Below are positions 11,197 through 22,071 of a DNA stretch of 38,826 nucleotides, one piece after another. Both the position numbers and the translations under genes were made by a program. The stretch comes from Rhodoluna sp. (GTDB lineage: Bacteria > Actinomycetota > Actinomycetes > Actinomycetales > Microbacteriaceae), in contig JAURIU010000006.1 of NCBI GenBank assembly GCA_030832605.1, forward strand, positions 1 to 38,826, in the 5' to 3' direction. Every line of letters begins with the position of its first letter. The first letter of the stretch is position 1. The notes beneath the pieces were generated by a model. The model ran no database searches, was not told the DNA's origin, and was given only the letters and a program-made list of their open reading frames with translations.

Positions 11197-12153
11197 ATGT
11201 CGCGTCACGGAAAAGTTTCGGTTATCGGATCGGGCTTCTACGGCACAACCACCGCCCAGCGTCTAGCCGAATACGACATCTTTGACACCGTCGTGCTCAC
11301 CGACATTCTCGACGGCAAGCCTCAGGGCGTTGCCCTAGACATCAACCAGAGCCGCTCAATCGAAGGCTTCGAGACCGAAGTTGTCGGTGCCACCACCCTG
11401 CCAGACGGTTCGGGCTATGAGGCTATCGCCGACAGCGACATCGTGATCATCACCGCCGGTTTGCCACGCAAGCCTGGCATGACTCGCATGGACCTTCTCG
11501 AAGTAAACGCCGGCATCGTCGGTGGAGTTGCCAAGAACGTTGCGAAGTACGCGCCAAACGCCGTCATCCTCGTGGTTTCAAACCCGCTAGACGAAATGAC
11601 CGCGCTGGCTCAGAAGGCATCGGGATTCCCTAAGGACCGCGTGATCGGTCAGGCCGGCGTGCTCGACACCGCTCGTTTCACCAACTTTGTGGCCGAGGCT
11701 ACCGGCGCTGCAACAGCGGATGTTCGTACCCTGACCCTTGGCTCGCACGGCGAGACCATGGTTCCGGTACCGAGCGTTTCGACCGTGAACGGCAAGAAGA
11801 TTGTCGACGTTCTAGGTGCCGAGAAGGTTGCCGAGTTGGTTGACCGAACCCGCAACGGCGGCGCCGAGATCGTGAAGCTGCTGAAGACCGGTTCGGCCTA
11901 CTACGCACCAAGCGCCGCTGTTGCCCGCATGGCCAAGGCCGTGCACGAAGACTCGGGTGCTGTGTTCCCGGTTTGCGCATGGGTTGACGGCGAGTTCGGA
12001 ATCTCGGGTGTTTACCTGGGCGTCGAGGCCAAGTTGGGCAAGGGCGGAATCAAGCAGGTTGTCGAGACCCCGCTAGACGCCGAAGAGCTAGAGAACCTAA
12101 AGGTTGCGGCCGAGGCTGTTCGCGCCAAGCAGGCCGACGTAGAGAACCTCTAA
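11197..12153 (+). CDS. mdh: Malate dehydrogenase (LDH-like type)
   Basis: VSVIGSGFYGTTTAQRLAEYD, IVIITAGLPRKPGMTRMDLLEVN, VVSNPLDEMTALAQKASGFPKDRVIGQAGVLDTARF, LGSHGETMVPV. Confidence 0.95.
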   Translation: MSRHGKVSVIGSGFYGTTTAQRLAEYDIFDTVVLTDILDGKPQGVALDINQSRSIEGFETEVVGATTLPDGSGYEAIADSDIVIITAGLPRKPGMTRMDLLEVNAGIVGGVAKNVAKYAPNAVILVVSNPLDEMTALAQKASGFPKDRVIGQAGVLDTARFTNFVAEATGAATADVRTLTLGSHGETMVPVPSVSTVNGKKIVDVLGAEKVAELVDRTRNGGAEIVKLLKTGSAYYAPSAAVARMAKAVHEDSGAVFPVCAWVDGEFGISGVYLGVEAKLGKGGIKQVVETPLDAEELENLKVAAEAVRAKQADVENL

Positions 12154-12188
12154 GCACGCGCATCCACGCAAAAGAACTACAAGAAATC

Positions 12189-12214
12189 GGGCTCGAGAAA
12201 TCGGGCCCTTTTTC
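12189..12214 (+). terminator. Rho-independent terminator downstream of mdh
   Basis: GGGCTCG-AGAAAT-CGGGCCC stem (7 bp with one G-T wobble) followed by TTTTTCTTT. Confidence 0.8.
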
Positions 12215-12324
12215 TTTACCCGATGAGGCATAACGAGGGTCTTGGGCGTGTTAGCCTACAAAGCTGACCTCATTGTGTCGGCTCAAAGTTTTTTCAAAAC
12301 CCAAAAGAACACGAAGGCGTTGTC

Positions 12325-14106
12325 TTGTCTGTAAGCACTAAAAAGCCCGGAAACGTGCGCACGTTGCTGCGCATCTTTCCGTTTGCCAAATCGGCTTTGC
12401 CGCGAGTCATTCTCGGCATCTTTGCCGCACTTGGCGCGCACCTGATCGCACTGGCCATTCCGCAGTATCTGCGCGGCCTAATCGACTCTTTCAACAAGGT
12501 CGGCGTCGAAAGCCTGATTTGGCCGACGTTCTTTGTGATTCTTGGCCTAGGCGTGCTCGAGGCCACCATGGTGCTACTTCGCCGCTGGCTAGTGCTGACC
12601 CCGGGTACCTTCGTCGAAGCCGGTCTTCGCAACACTCTCTATAAAAAGCTGCAAGACCTACCGGTTGCGTTTCACGACAAGTGGCCGAGCGGTCAGCTGC
12701 TCAGCCGTGCCACCCAAGACCTGAGCCTTATTCGTCGCTGGCTATCGTTCGGCCTCGTGCTCTTGGTTGCCAACGGCATCACCATCGTCGTCGGAATGGT
12801 CGTGCTCTTCTCTTTCCACTGGATTCTCGGCACCATCTTTTTGATCATTGTTGCCCCGCTATGGATTATCGGCTTCAACTTTGAGAAGAACTATCACAAG
12901 ACCGCACGCCAGAGCCAAGACCAGGCCGGTGACCTCGCGACGTCGGTCGAGCAGAGTGTTCACGGCATCCGCGTTCTAAAGGCTTTTGGTCGCGGTGGCT
13001 TTATGTCAGACAAGTTCTCGCGCGACGCCGCCGAACTTCGCAAGACCGAGCTCAAGAAGGCCGGCATGGTTTCGAGCCTCTGGTGGTACCTCTCGGTCAT
13101 TCCAGAGCTGGCCGTCGGTATCGCGCTATTCGTTGGTGTGTGGCTGATTCAAGATGGCCAGTTGACCATTGGTGCCTTGGCCGCGTTCTTGCTAACCGCA
13201 GCCGTGCTGCACTGGCCAATGGACTCGATCGGGTTCTTGCTTTCGATGACCATCGACGCCCGCACCGCGGTTGAGCGCTTCTTCGAGGTGCTCGATGAGC
13301 CGGTCGGAATCGACGACCCAACCAAGCCAAAGCAGGTCGAAAAGGTCGAAGGCCGCTTGGTGTTCGAAAACGTTCACTTTAGATACCAGGATGCTCCTGC
13401 AGAGCAGCCAGACCTACTCAACGGTGTGAACCTCGAGCTCATGCCTGGCGAATCGGTGGCCCTGATCGGCGTTACCGGTTGTGGCAAGACCACCCTCACC
13501 GCTCTAGCCACTCGCCTCTACGAGGTAACCAGCGGTTCGGTGAAAATCGACGGGGTCGACATTCGCGACCTAAACCGCGAAGAGCTTCGCAGCCACATTG
13601 CGATGGCGTTCGAAGACGCCACCTTGTTCTCGGCAACCGTTCGCGAGAACGTGCTGCTCGGTGCACCTGATGCAACCGAAGAAGACCTCAAGCAGGCGCT
13701 CGCTATTGCTCAGGCTCAGTTCGTCTACGACCTGCCAGATGGCCTCGACACCAAGATCGGTGAAGAGGGCCTTAGTCTTTCGGGTGGTCAGCGTCAGCGT
13801 CTTGCTCTAGCACGGGCGGTTGCCGCCAAGCCTGCCGTGCTGGTTCTCGACGACCCGCTATCGGCTCTAGATGTCGACACCGAGGCCATGGTCGAAGACG
13901 CACTTCGCACGGTACTCAAGGCCACTACCGCGCTGATTGTCGCTCACCGACCATCCACGGTTCAACTGGCCGACAAGGTTGCGCTCATGCAAGACGGCAA
14001 GATTACCGCCATCGGCAAACACAGCGACCTGCTCGCCACCAACGAGCACTACCGATTTGTAATCAGCAGCTTGGATGCTGCGGGCGACCTGATTGAGGTG
14101 AAGTAG
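12325..14106 (+). CDS. ABC transporter ATP-binding/permease (exporter half, heterodimer subunit 1)
   Basis: TMD plus [13 protein letters not shown] Walker [17 protein letters not shown] signature, [12 protein letters not shown] Walker B; TTG start. Confidence 0.93.
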   Translation: MSVSTKKPGNVRTLLRIFPFAKSALPRVILGIFAALGAHLIALAIPQYLRGLIDSFNKVGVESLIWPTFFVILGLGVLEATMVLLRRWLVLTPGTFVEAGLRNTLYKKLQDLPVAFHDKWPSGQLLSRATQDLSLIRRWLSFGLVLLVANGITIVVGMVVLFSFHWILGTIFLIIVAPLWIIGFNFEKNYHKTARQSQDQAGDLATSVEQSVHGIRVLKAFGRGGFMSDKFSRDAAELRKTELKKAGMVSSLWWYLSVIPELAVGIALFVGVWLIQDGQLTIGALAAFLLTAAVLHWPMDSIGFLLSMTIDARTAVERFFEVLDEPVGIDDPTKPKQVEKVEGRLVFENVHFRYQDAPAEQPDLLNGVNLELMPGESVALIGVTGCGKTTLTALATRLYEVTSGSVKIDGVDIRDLNREELRSHIAMAFEDATLFSATVRENVLLGAPDATEEDLKQALAIAQAQFVYDLPDGLDTKIGEEGLSLSGGQRQRLALARAVAAKPAVLVLDDPLSALDVDTEAMVEDALRTVLKATTALIVAHRPSTVQLADKVALMQDGKITAIGKHSDLLATNEHYRFVISSLDAAGDLIEVK

Positions 14107-14108
14107 AT

Positions 14109-15914
14109 ATGTCAATGCAAGGCGTTCAAAACGAAGAAAAGATTGAGCTCGACAAAGAAGAGCAACGGGCGGTTCGCAAGCGCTCGATGACTCTGCTCGG
14201 GTCGATCATTCGCCCGGTTCGCAACCGTCTCTGGGGCAGCTTATTTCTGGTAATCGGCTCGCAGGGTCTGCGCGTTTCGATGCCTTTCTTGATGGCCGTG
14301 GCTATCGACACCGCTCTGCCGGCCGCCATCAAGGGTAACCTCGAGCCACTTTGGGCAGTCAGCGGCGCTTACCTGATTGCAGCAGTGGTTTCGTCGGCGT
14401 TGATTGCATTCTTCGTGCGCTATGCCGCGCGAATCAACCAAGACATCATGTTTGCACTGCGCGGTCGCCTGTTTAGGCACACACAGAAACTGAGCGTTCA
14501 GTTTCACGAAACCTACACCTCGGGTCGCGTAATCTCTCGCCAGACCAACGACCTTGACTCGATCATGGAACTGCTCAACTCGGGCGGTAACGAAATGATC
14601 GCCGGTTTGCTCTACATGATCTTTGCGGCCATTGCACTTATCTTGCTGGATGCTCCCTCTTTCGGCATCATGGTGATTTCGTTCATCCCGCTCTGGTTCT
14701 TGACCCGCTGGTTCCAAAAGATGACCCGCCTCAACTACCGCAAGACTCGCGTGGCCTCGGCCAAGCAGATTGTGCACTTTGTTGAGACCATGACCGGCAT
14801 CCGTGCGGTCAAGGCCTTCCGCAAGGAGCGCGCCAACGAAGAGAAGTTCGGCGAATTGGTCGAAGACTACCGAAGCGTAAACGCCAAGGTTATTCAGCTG
14901 TTTGGTATCTACGACCCGGGTCTGATTCTGATCGGCCAGGTAACCACCGCGTTCATTCTGCTTTATGGCGGATTGCGCGTGATGGAGGGCACCTTGGGCG
15001 TTGGCGTCATGATGGCCGCGATGCTCTATGCACGCCGCTTCTATGACCCAATGGAGCAGTTGGCGATGTTCTACAACTCTTTCCAGTCGGCAAACTCTGG
15101 CCTAGAAAAGATCTCGGGTGTGCTTCAAGAAGAGCCTTCGGTTGCTGACCCAGCCGAGCCTGTTGAGGTAAGCGATTCAAAGGGCCACATCGAATTCGAC
15201 GGCGTTCGCTTCTCTTATGGCGACGGCAAAGAGGTTTTGCACGAGTTCAGTCTCGACATTCCTGCCGGTCAAACCATCGCTCTGGTGGGAACCACCGGTG
15301 CGGGCAAGTCGACGCTGGCCAAGCTGGTGTCGCGCTTCTATGACCCAACCACGGGAATCGTGCGTCTAGACGGTGTGAACCTGCGCGACATCCGTGATGA
15401 AGACCTGCGAAACGCAATCGTGATGGTGACGCAAGAGGCCTACCTATTCTCGGGCAGCGTTGCCGACAACATCGCCCTCGGAAAGCCAGGCGCAACCATC
15501 GACGAGATTCGCGACGCCGCTCGTGCGGTTGGTGCCGACGAGTTCATCATGGCCCTGCCAGATGGCTACGACACCGACGTGAACAAGCGTGGAGGTCGTG
15601 TGAGTGCCGGTCAGCGTCAGCTGATTTCATTCGCGCGCGCGTTCATTGCTTCGCCTCGCGTGCTGATTCTCGATGAGGCCACCGCTTCGCTCGACATTCC
15701 GAGCGAGCGCCTAGTGCAGCACGGTCTAAAAACCCTGCTCGCCGGCCGCACCGCGATCATCATCGCTCACCGCCTGTCTACCGTTTCAATCGCCGACCGT
15801 GTGTTGGTTATGGAACACGGACGCATCATCGAAGACGACACCCCGGCCAAGCTGATTGCCGGCACCGGCAAGTTCGCCAAGATGCACAAGGCTTGGCGCG
15901 ACTCGCTGGTCTAG
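14109..15914 (+). CDS. ABC transporter ATP-binding/permease (exporter half, heterodimer subunit 2)
   Basis: TMD plus [39 protein letters not shown]; starts 2 nt after the preceding ORF. Confidence 0.93.
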   Translation: MSMQGVQNEEKIELDKEEQRAVRKRSMTLLGSIIRPVRNRLWGSLFLVIGSQGLRVSMPFLMAVAIDTALPAAIKGNLEPLWAVSGAYLIAAVVSSALIAFFVRYAARINQDIMFALRGRLFRHTQKLSVQFHETYTSGRVISRQTNDLDSIMELLNSGGNEMIAGLLYMIFAAIALILLDAPSFGIMVISFIPLWFLTRWFQKMTRLNYRKTRVASAKQIVHFVETMTGIRAVKAFRKERANEEKFGELVEDYRSVNAKVIQLFGIYDPGLILIGQVTTAFILLYGGLRVMEGTLGVGVMMAAMLYARRFYDPMEQLAMFYNSFQSANSGLEKISGVLQEEPSVADPAEPVEVSDSKGHIEFDGVRFSYGDGKEVLHEFSLDIPAGQTIALVGTTGAGKSTLAKLVSRFYDPTTGIVRLDGVNLRDIRDEDLRNAIVMVTQEAYLFSGSVADNIALGKPGATIDEIRDAARAVGADEFIMALPDGYDTDVNKRGGRVSAGQRQLISFARAFIASPRVLILDEATASLDIPSERLVQHGLKTLLAGRTAIIIAHRLSTVSIADRVLVMEHGRIIEDDTPAKLIAGTGKFAKMHKAWRDSLV

Positions 15915-15935
15915 AAATTCGGCTGGTCAAACAGC

Positions 15936-15976
15936 AAAAAACCGGTCAACTCCACCTCGGGGTTGACCGGTTTTTT
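15936..15976. terminator. Bidirectional rho-independent terminator between convergent ABC exporter and amylase genes
   Basis: AAAAAACCGGTCAAC ... GTTGACCGGTTTTTT perfect 15-nt inverted repeat, A-tract on one side and T-tract on the other. Confidence 0.93.
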
Positions 15977-15984
15977 CGTGTGAG

Positions 15985-17517
15985 TTACGGCAGCTTGTGG
16001 CTGGTGGTTAGGGCGATTCCTAGCATGGCCGGAATGGTGACCACTGCCTTGCCACGGGCATCGACGACAACCTTGGTGCCGAGGCACTTGGTGCTGGAAA
16101 CAACCGCACCGCGACCGCCGGTTAGCAGATCACAGTAGGTTCCAGCTGGCAGGTTGGTGAGAATGCCCATCTTGCGAGCCTTCTGAGTCGAGTTCATGGC
16201 GATGAAGGTGTTCGCACCGCGGTTGAACTTGAGAATCTTGGCACCGTCGGCGTGCTTCGTGTAGCCAACCTTGGTCTCTGGTGCCGAGCCAGCAACATCG
16301 CGCCAGGCAATCATGCCGCTGGTTGAGCGCCAACGCTGAATGCAGTTGTAGAGGCCTTCACGAATGATGTTCACCGGCTTGGTAGAGCTGGCACATTTGG
16401 CCTGCACCACCTTTTGAGTATTTGGGTCGGTGTTTGGGCCAAGACGCTCGTCGCTAAAGCTGTAACCGCTGTAAATCTGAGGAATACCGAATTTGGCCGC
16501 CAGCATGAACACGTGCGCGAGCTGGTACTTCTGAGTTTCCCAGTAGGCGAGTGACGATGGGCCGTGGTGTTCGGTGTCGTGGTTGCTCACCATGGTGATG
16601 GTCTTGTTGCTTGCGTTGAAGCCAACCGTCCAGAAGTCGGTCTTGGCGAATGCCAGGGTGTTCTGGTTCAGGTTGCTAACCAGGATGTTCGGCATATCCC
16701 ATGCCCACGCATAACCGAATTCGGTGAAAGGTTCATTCTGTCCGTTGCCACCGATTACCTCAGACATGATGATTGGCTGGCGACCGTTGATTGGGTCGAG
16801 CAGGTCGACTACCGCCTTTAGGTCGGCTGCGCCGAAGTGCTTCGCGGCATCCACTCTAAAACCGGCAACGCCGAGGCTAATCAGGTCGTTTAGATAAGCC
16901 GCAATCTTGGCGCGCACGGCGGGCTTTTCGGTGGCGAGGTCAGGCAGGCCGCCGAGCATACAGCTGGTGGTTTCCCAAAGGTCGTCATAGGCCTCGATGT
17001 TGCTGTCACAGAAGCGGTCTTCGCTCGGGTCCATGGTGGCGTGAAAGTCGCTCTCACCATAGAGGCCTGGGTAGCCATACTTGTCGAATTCGGTGTCGGC
17101 CCAGCCGATGCCCGAAGAGTTTGCCATGTGGTTGATTACGGCGTCGGCGATGATCATCACGCCGGCTTGGTTGCAGGCCTGGGTCATAGCGGCGAACTCG
17201 GCGCGGGTGCCTAGGCGTGACTCGATCTTGTAGCTAACCGGCTGGTAGTGAACCCACCACTGCTCGCCGCGAATGTGCTCTTGTGGGGGTGAAATTTGCA
17301 CCCAGTCGATGCCGTTTGGGCCGAGGTGGTTGGTGCACTCGTCTTTGATCGAGTTCCACGAATACATGAACATTTGAATGCCCACTGTGCTCTCATCAAT
17401 TACCTTGTTTGGCACCGCCGAACCGTTGGCAGCTGCTGGTGAAATTGAAACGCCAGAAACTAGCAAAACGATGGCAGAAATGAGCGCGGATGCACGGCGA
17501 AACAGTCGAGTTTTCAT
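15985..17517 (-). CDS. Secreted alpha-amylase family (GH13) glycosidase
   Basis: Signal peptide (MKTRLFRRASALISAIVLLVSGVSISPAAA); GVMIIADAVINH, GVAGFRVDAAKH, IMSEVIGG and MVSNHDTEHH correspond to the GH13 conserved regions. Confidence 0.92.
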   Translation of the reverse strand: MKTRLFRRASALISAIVLLVSGVSISPAAANGSAVPNKVIDESTVGIQMFMYSWNSIKDECTNHLGPNGIDWVQISPPQEHIRGEQWWVHYQPVSYKIESRLGTRAEFAAMTQACNQAGVMIIADAVINHMANSSGIGWADTEFDKYGYPGLYGESDFHATMDPSEDRFCDSNIEAYDDLWETTSCMLGGLPDLATEKPAVRAKIAAYLNDLISLGVAGFRVDAAKHFGAADLKAVVDLLDPINGRQPIIMSEVIGGNGQNEPFTEFGYAWAWDMPNILVSNLNQNTLAFAKTDFWTVGFNASNKTITMVSNHDTEHHGPSSLAYWETQKYQLAHVFMLAAKFGIPQIYSGYSFSDERLGPNTDPNTQKVVQAKCASSTKPVNIIREGLYNCIQRWRSTSGMIAWRDVAGSAPETKVGYTKHADGAKILKFNRGANTFIAMNSTQKARKMGILTNLPAGTYCDLLTGGRGAVVSSTKCLGTKVVVDARGKAVVTIPAMLGIALTTSHKLP

Positions 17518-17590
17518 AGCAAAAGTCTAAGCGCCACGAGGCGGTAGGCTAGTTCTAGGGGGTAACTGTAAGCCTTTTCACATGTAACGA

Positions 17591-18820
17591 ATGGATACCA
17601 AGTTGTCGAAAATCAAGGTTGTTGGCAAGGTCGTCGAACTCGACGGCGACGAGATGACTCGCATCATCTGGCAGAACATCAAAGACTCACTAATTCTCCC
17701 GTTTCTAGACGTTGACCTTGAGTACTACGACCTATCGATAGAGCACCGCGACGCCACCGACGACCAGGTGACCATCGACGCTGCGAACGCCATCAAGAAG
17801 CACGGCGTTGGCGTGAAATGTGCCACCATCACCCCAGACGAGGCTCGAGTTACCGAGTTCGGTCTGAAGAAGATGTGGAAGTCGCCAAACGGAACCATTC
17901 GTAACATCCTCGACGGTGTTGTGTTCCGCGAGCCAATCATTATTTCGAACGTTCCACGCCTGGTTCCAGGCTGGACCAAGCCGATCGTCATCGGCCGTCA
18001 CGCTCACGGTGACCAGTACAAGGCAACCGACTTCAAGGTTCCTGGTGCCGGTCGCGTCACCATGACCTGGACCCCAGCCGACGGCGGCGAAGTTCAGACC
18101 ATGACTGTTGCAGACTACCCAGAGCACGGTGGTGTGGCCATGGGTATGTACAACTACATGGACAGCATCCGTGATTTTGCTCGCGCCTCGTTCAACTACG
18201 GTTTGGCCCGCAACTTTCCGGTCTACCTTTCGACCAAGAACACCATTCTGAAGGCCTACGACGGTGCCTTCAAGGATGCCTTCCAAGAGGTTTTCGAGGC
18301 CGAATACGCCGACAAGTTCAAGGCAGCCGGTCTCACCTATGAGCACCGCCTAATCGACGACATGGTCGCCGCGGCCCTCAAGTGGGAGGGTGGCTACGTT
18401 TGGGCTTGCAAGAACTACGACGGTGACGTGCAGTCAGACACCGTGGCTCAGGGCTTTGGTTCGCTGGGTCTGATGACCTCGGTGCTAACCACTCCAGACG
18501 GCGCAACCGCGCTCGCCGAGGCGGCTCACGGCACCGTGACCCGTCACTACCGCGACTGGCAGGCAGGTAAGAAAACCTCGACCAACCCGATTGCATCGAT
18601 CTATGCCTGGACTCGCGGTCTAATGCACCGAGCCAAGCTAGACGGCACTCCAGAGGTTGCCGCCTTTGCTGAGACCCTTGAAGACGTAATCATCAAGACC
18701 GTCGAGTCTGGCCACATGACCAAAGACCTAGCGCTTTTGGTTGGCAACGGGCAGGCATACCAGACCACCGACGAGTTCATGGCAACTCTTGCAGAGAACC
18801 TGCGAGCACGTCTGGCTTAG
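17591..18820 (+). CDS. icd: Isocitrate dehydrogenase (NADP+), homodimeric type
   Basis: [101 protein letters not shown]. Confidence 0.97.
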   Translation: MDTKLSKIKVVGKVVELDGDEMTRIIWQNIKDSLILPFLDVDLEYYDLSIEHRDATDDQVTIDAANAIKKHGVGVKCATITPDEARVTEFGLKKMWKSPNGTIRNILDGVVFREPIIISNVPRLVPGWTKPIVIGRHAHGDQYKATDFKVPGAGRVTMTWTPADGGEVQTMTVADYPEHGGVAMGMYNYMDSIRDFARASFNYGLARNFPVYLSTKNTILKAYDGAFKDAFQEVFEAEYADKFKAAGLTYEHRLIDDMVAAALKWEGGYVWACKNYDGDVQSDTVAQGFGSLGLMTSVLTTPDGATALAEAAHGTVTRHYRDWQAGKKTSTNPIASIYAWTRGLMHRAKLDGTPEVAAFAETLEDVIIKTVESGHMTKDLALLVGNGQAYQTTDEFMATLAENLRARLA

Positions 18821-18865
18821 TTTCAAATCTGGGGATAACTCGTTACCCCAAAAGCACTTGTGTAT

Positions 18866-18897
18866 AACTCCCGTCAACAATTTGGCGGGAGTTTTAC
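18866..18897 (+). terminator. Rho-independent terminator downstream of icd
   Basis: AACTCCCG-TCAACAATTTGG-CGGGAGTT followed by TTACATTT. Confidence 0.75.
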
Positions 18898-18906
18898 ATT
18901 TCGTGC

Positions 18907-21198
18907 ATGAAATCAACTAAGAGCAACAAGGTGCGCGCGCTGTTAGCCGCCGCCACATCGCTAGCCACCGTTATCGGTGTGCTCGTCGCGACTCCCGCCT
19001 CGGCAGTCAGCGTCAACCCGGCCGCAGTTTGCGCCAACGGTTCTTGCACGGTCACCTTCGATCACACGGGCGACTACTACCAATGGACACCGCCGGCGGG
19101 AATCAAAACCCTTTGGTTCGATGTCTTCGGCGCGCAGGGTGGGCGTTCGGGCGGGCTAGGCGGCAAGATCTCGGGCCGCTTCACGAACATCCCAGCTTCA
19201 CTTTTTGTTTATGTTGGCGGGCAGGGTAAGACCGGCTCTGGGCAAACCGGCGGCTTCGGTGGCGGCGGCGCGAGCGGCTCTGGTCACGCTGACGAAGGGT
19301 CGGGCGGAGGGGCCAGCGATCTGCGCTCATCGACGGCGCTAGCCGATCGACTAGTGGTTGCCGGTGGCGGCGGCGGAACCGGAGGCTGGGTTGGCGGCGC
19401 GGGTGGCGCTGGCGGAAGCACGATTGCCAGCGCAGGAACAGCGGGCCAGGGCGGCGCAGGCGGCGGAGCAACCCAAATCGCTGGAGGATCGGCCGGAACC
19501 GGCAGTTCGGCAAACAACGGCACGGCGGGTTCGCTGGGCACTGGTGGCGCAGGCGGTAACGGCTCGGCCGGCGGTGGCGGCGGCGGTGGCGGGGGATACT
19601 TCGGCGGTGGCGGAGCTGGTGGAGACGGCATTCCATCTGGCCTAGACGGCGGCGGAGGCGGTGGCGGCTCATCGTTTGCAAGCATCGCCAGCACCTCGAC
19701 CATTTCGCACGCCAAAGGCGTTCGCACGGGCAACGGCCAAGTTGTGCTCACCTACACCTACGCGCCGGTGGTGACGGCTTTTGCGCCAGCATCCGCTATC
19801 ACAAACGCCAACGCGACGAACTTTGCGCTGAGCTTTAGCCAAGATGTTCAAGGCCTCGAAGCAACCGACTTCACCTTCGCGGGCACAGCGAGCGGATGTC
19901 TGGTCAGCTCGATCAGCGGAGCGAACGCGAGCTACACAGTAGCGGTTTCGAACTGCAGCGACGGCACGGTTTTGCTCAACCTCGCAGCCGACGGGGTATT
20001 CGGCGCGACGACCGGCCCAAACCAGGTGGCAACCTCATCGACCCTAACCATCGACCGCAAAAAGCCGGTGTTCGCAATCACGCCACCGGCGACGCCAACC
20101 AACCTGAGCGTGCTGCCATTCGCCGTGAGCGTCGATGAGCCGGTCACCGGCCTGAGCGCGTCCTCGTTCAGCGTCACAGGCACGTCGTGCGCGATCGGAA
20201 CGGTCACGGGTTCCGGCGCGAGCTATGTGGTCAACGTCACCGGTTGCGCCTCAACGGCCACGGCAACGCTGACCGTCAAGGTCGGTGTGGGAGCAGATGT
20301 GGCGGGTAACGTCGGGCCAGCATCCGCTCTCGCATCGAGTTCGGTGGCTATCGACCGCGTCAGCCCAACGGTGAGCGCGTTTACCAAGTCGACCGCCTCG
20401 CGCAACGACCTGATTGTGTTCGAACTGACCCTGTCTGAAAGCGTGGCTGCGCTGACTAACGACCCGCAAACCTTCACGGTCAGCGGTTCTGGCTGCGTGA
20501 TCACCAAGGTCAGCAGCGTCGCCAACGTCTATTCGATCTGGGTCACCGACTGTGCCGAGGGGGTGAGCGCGAAAGTTGTTCTCGAATCCGGTGCACTGAC
20601 CGACGTGGCCGGTAACACCGGGCCGACTGTCGATGTTTCTTCGCCAACCGTGAAGGTCGACGACCAGTTGCCTCGCGTGACAATCAGCGCGGATGCCCGT
20701 GCCAACGCCTCGGTTAGCCCGAGCTTCACGGTCACCTTCAGCGAGTCGGTTTCGGGGCTAACCCTCGACACCTTCACGCACTCGGGCACGGCCACGGGCT
20801 GCCGATTCACGCTCACCGAGTTGAGCGCCGGAGTCAGTTTCAGGGTTGCAACCAGCGGATGCTCGGTCGGAACCGTCTCGCTCGGCATTCCACCCTCGTC
20901 GGTAACCGACCCTGGCGGCAACCTCGGCCCGACCACCGGAATCGATTCGGCTTCGGTGATCATCGACGCGGCGAGCGGCAGCACCACGACCGGTGGCGGC
21001 ATGGCGCGGCCTCGTGTAATCGCGAAAGAAGGCACCACAACTCGCGGTGCGTCTTCGATGAAGGCGGTTTCGTTCGGGGTTGCCAAAGCGTTCAAAAACG
21101 CGGATGTCGGGTTGGCTGCAATCGCAGCCACCTCGGCGGCCCTGATGCTCGGGCGTTCGCTGGCTGCTTCGAAAAAGCTAGCGGTTACTCGAAAATAA
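18907..21198 (+). CDS. Secreted/surface protein with N-terminal glycine-rich (ALK/LTK-GRD-like) domain and several Ig-like repeats
   Basis: Signal peptide ending ATPASAV; WFDVFGAQGGRSGG..GGFGGGGASGSG..GGGASDLR..LVVAGGGGGTGG; repeated FAP/FTK...TIDRKKPVF / AIDRVSPTV / KVDDQLPRV Ig-like units; C-terminal hydrophobic stretch with basic tail. Confidence 0.82.
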   Translation: MKSTKSNKVRALLAAATSLATVIGVLVATPASAVSVNPAAVCANGSCTVTFDHTGDYYQWTPPAGIKTLWFDVFGAQGGRSGGLGGKISGRFTNIPASLFVYVGGQGKTGSGQTGGFGGGGASGSGHADEGSGGGASDLRSSTALADRLVVAGGGGGTGGWVGGAGGAGGSTIASAGTAGQGGAGGGATQIAGGSAGTGSSANNGTAGSLGTGGAGGNGSAGGGGGGGGGYFGGGGAGGDGIPSGLDGGGGGGGSSFASIASTSTISHAKGVRTGNGQVVLTYTYAPVVTAFAPASAITNANATNFALSFSQDVQGLEATDFTFAGTASGCLVSSISGANASYTVAVSNCSDGTVLLNLAADGVFGATTGPNQVATSSTLTIDRKKPVFAITPPATPTNLSVLPFAVSVDEPVTGLSASSFSVTGTSCAIGTVTGSGASYVVNVTGCASTATATLTVKVGVGADVAGNVGPASALASSSVAIDRVSPTVSAFTKSTASRNDLIVFELTLSESVAALTNDPQTFTVSGSGCVITKVSSVANVYSIWVTDCAEGVSAKVVLESGALTDVAGNTGPTVDVSSPTVKVDDQLPRVTISADARANASVSPSFTVTFSESVSGLTLDTFTHSGTATGCRFTLTELSAGVSFRVATSGCSVGTVSLGIPPSSVTDPGGNLGPTTGIDSASVIIDAASGSTTTGGGMARPRVIAKEGTTTRGASSMKAVSFGVAKAFKNADVGLAAIAATSAALMLGRSLAASKKLAVTRK
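19748..20985 (+). repeat. Four tandem Ig-like protein repeats inside the glycine-rich surface protein
   Basis: Recurring about 100-aa units ending in SSTLTIDRKKPVF, SSVAIDRVSPTV, SPTVKVDDQLPRV and DSASVIIDA, each with paired Cys (e.g. TSCAIGTV...VTGCASTAT). Confidence 0.65.
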
Positions 21199-22042
21199 TG
21201 GTGCGGTCGCCATCGAGCAGAACTCGGTGTTCGGCGAACCAGCGCATGGCTTGAACCAGCGTCTTCGATTCAACATCTTGACCGATTGAAACGAGACGCT
21301 TCTTCGAGTCGCTGTGGGTTACACGAACCACGTTCTGCTCGATGATCGGCCCCTCGTCGAGGTCGGCGGTAACAAAGTGGGCGGTTGCACCGATCAGCTT
21401 CACGCCTCGAGCGTGAGCCTGGGCATAGGGGTTAGCGCCCTTGAAGCCCGGCAAGAACGAATGGTGAATGTTGATGATTCGACCCTCGGACTCAGCTACA
21501 AACTCGGGTGACAGCACCTGCATGAAGCGGGCGAGCACGATGAGCTCGATTCCGGCGGCGTGAATGTAGTCGCGCAACATGTGCTCGAACGCGGCCTTGC
21601 TGCCAGCATCCGTGATTGCATGGGTCTCAAACTTCACGTCATAGAACGCCGCGAGCTCGGCCAGGTCTGGATGGTTACTAAAAACCGCTGGAATCTCGAT
21701 CGGCAACTGGCTCGCACGCTGGCGAAAGAGAATGTCGTTGAGGCAGTGGGCCGACTTCGAAACCAGAACCAGGGTGCGAACCTTGCGGCCAACCTCGTCG
21801 AGGTGCCAGGTCATGCCGTAGTGGTCGATTACCGGCTGAAGCTCTGCCACGAAAGCTTCGCGAGAAACGCTCGATTCGATCTGCAGGCGAATGAAGAATC
21901 GACCGGTGTCTTCTGAAGAAAATTGCTGCGATTCGGTGATGTTTCCGGCCGCGGCCACCACCGCGCCAGAGATCGCGTGCACGATTCCGGGCTGGTCGTC
22001 GCAAACCAACGTAAGCACCCAGTGTTTTGCTTCAGAAGTCAT
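21185..22042 (-). CDS. purU: Formyltetrahydrofolate deformylase
   Basis: WVLTLVCDDQPGIVHAISGAVVAAAGNITESQQFSSEDTGRFFIRLQIE, VSKSAHCLNDILFR, VLARFMQVLSPEFV, INIHHSFLPGFKGANPY. Start placed at MTSEAKHW (22042) instead of the ORF-track start at 22162, which would read through the ZTP aptamer. Confidence 0.95.
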   Translation of the reverse strand: MTSEAKHWVLTLVCDDQPGIVHAISGAVVAAAGNITESQQFSSEDTGRFFIRLQIESSVSREAFVAELQPVIDHYGMTWHLDEVGRKVRTLVLVSKSAHCLNDILFRQRASQLPIEIPAVFSNHPDLAELAAFYDVKFETHAITDAGSKAAFEHMLRDYIHAAGIELIVLARFMQVLSPEFVAESEGRIINIHHSFLPGFKGANPYAQAHARGVKLIGATAHFVTADLDEGPIIEQNVVRVTHSDSKKRLVSIGQDVESKTLVQAMRWFAEHRVLLDGDRTIIFE

Positions 22043-22071
22043 AGGGTCAAGTCTATTCGGGGTTAGAATTA

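Noticed and set aside
17732-18346. 204-aa minus-strand ORF
   Set aside because: Antisense to icd; no motifs.
19181-19751. Arg/Pro-rich minus-strand ORFs (166 and 155 aa)
   Set aside because: Reverse-strand shadows of the GGC/GGT-rich glycine codons of the surface protein.
20529-21131. 200-aa minus-strand ORF
   Set aside because: Antisense to the Ig-like repeats; no RBS or motif support.
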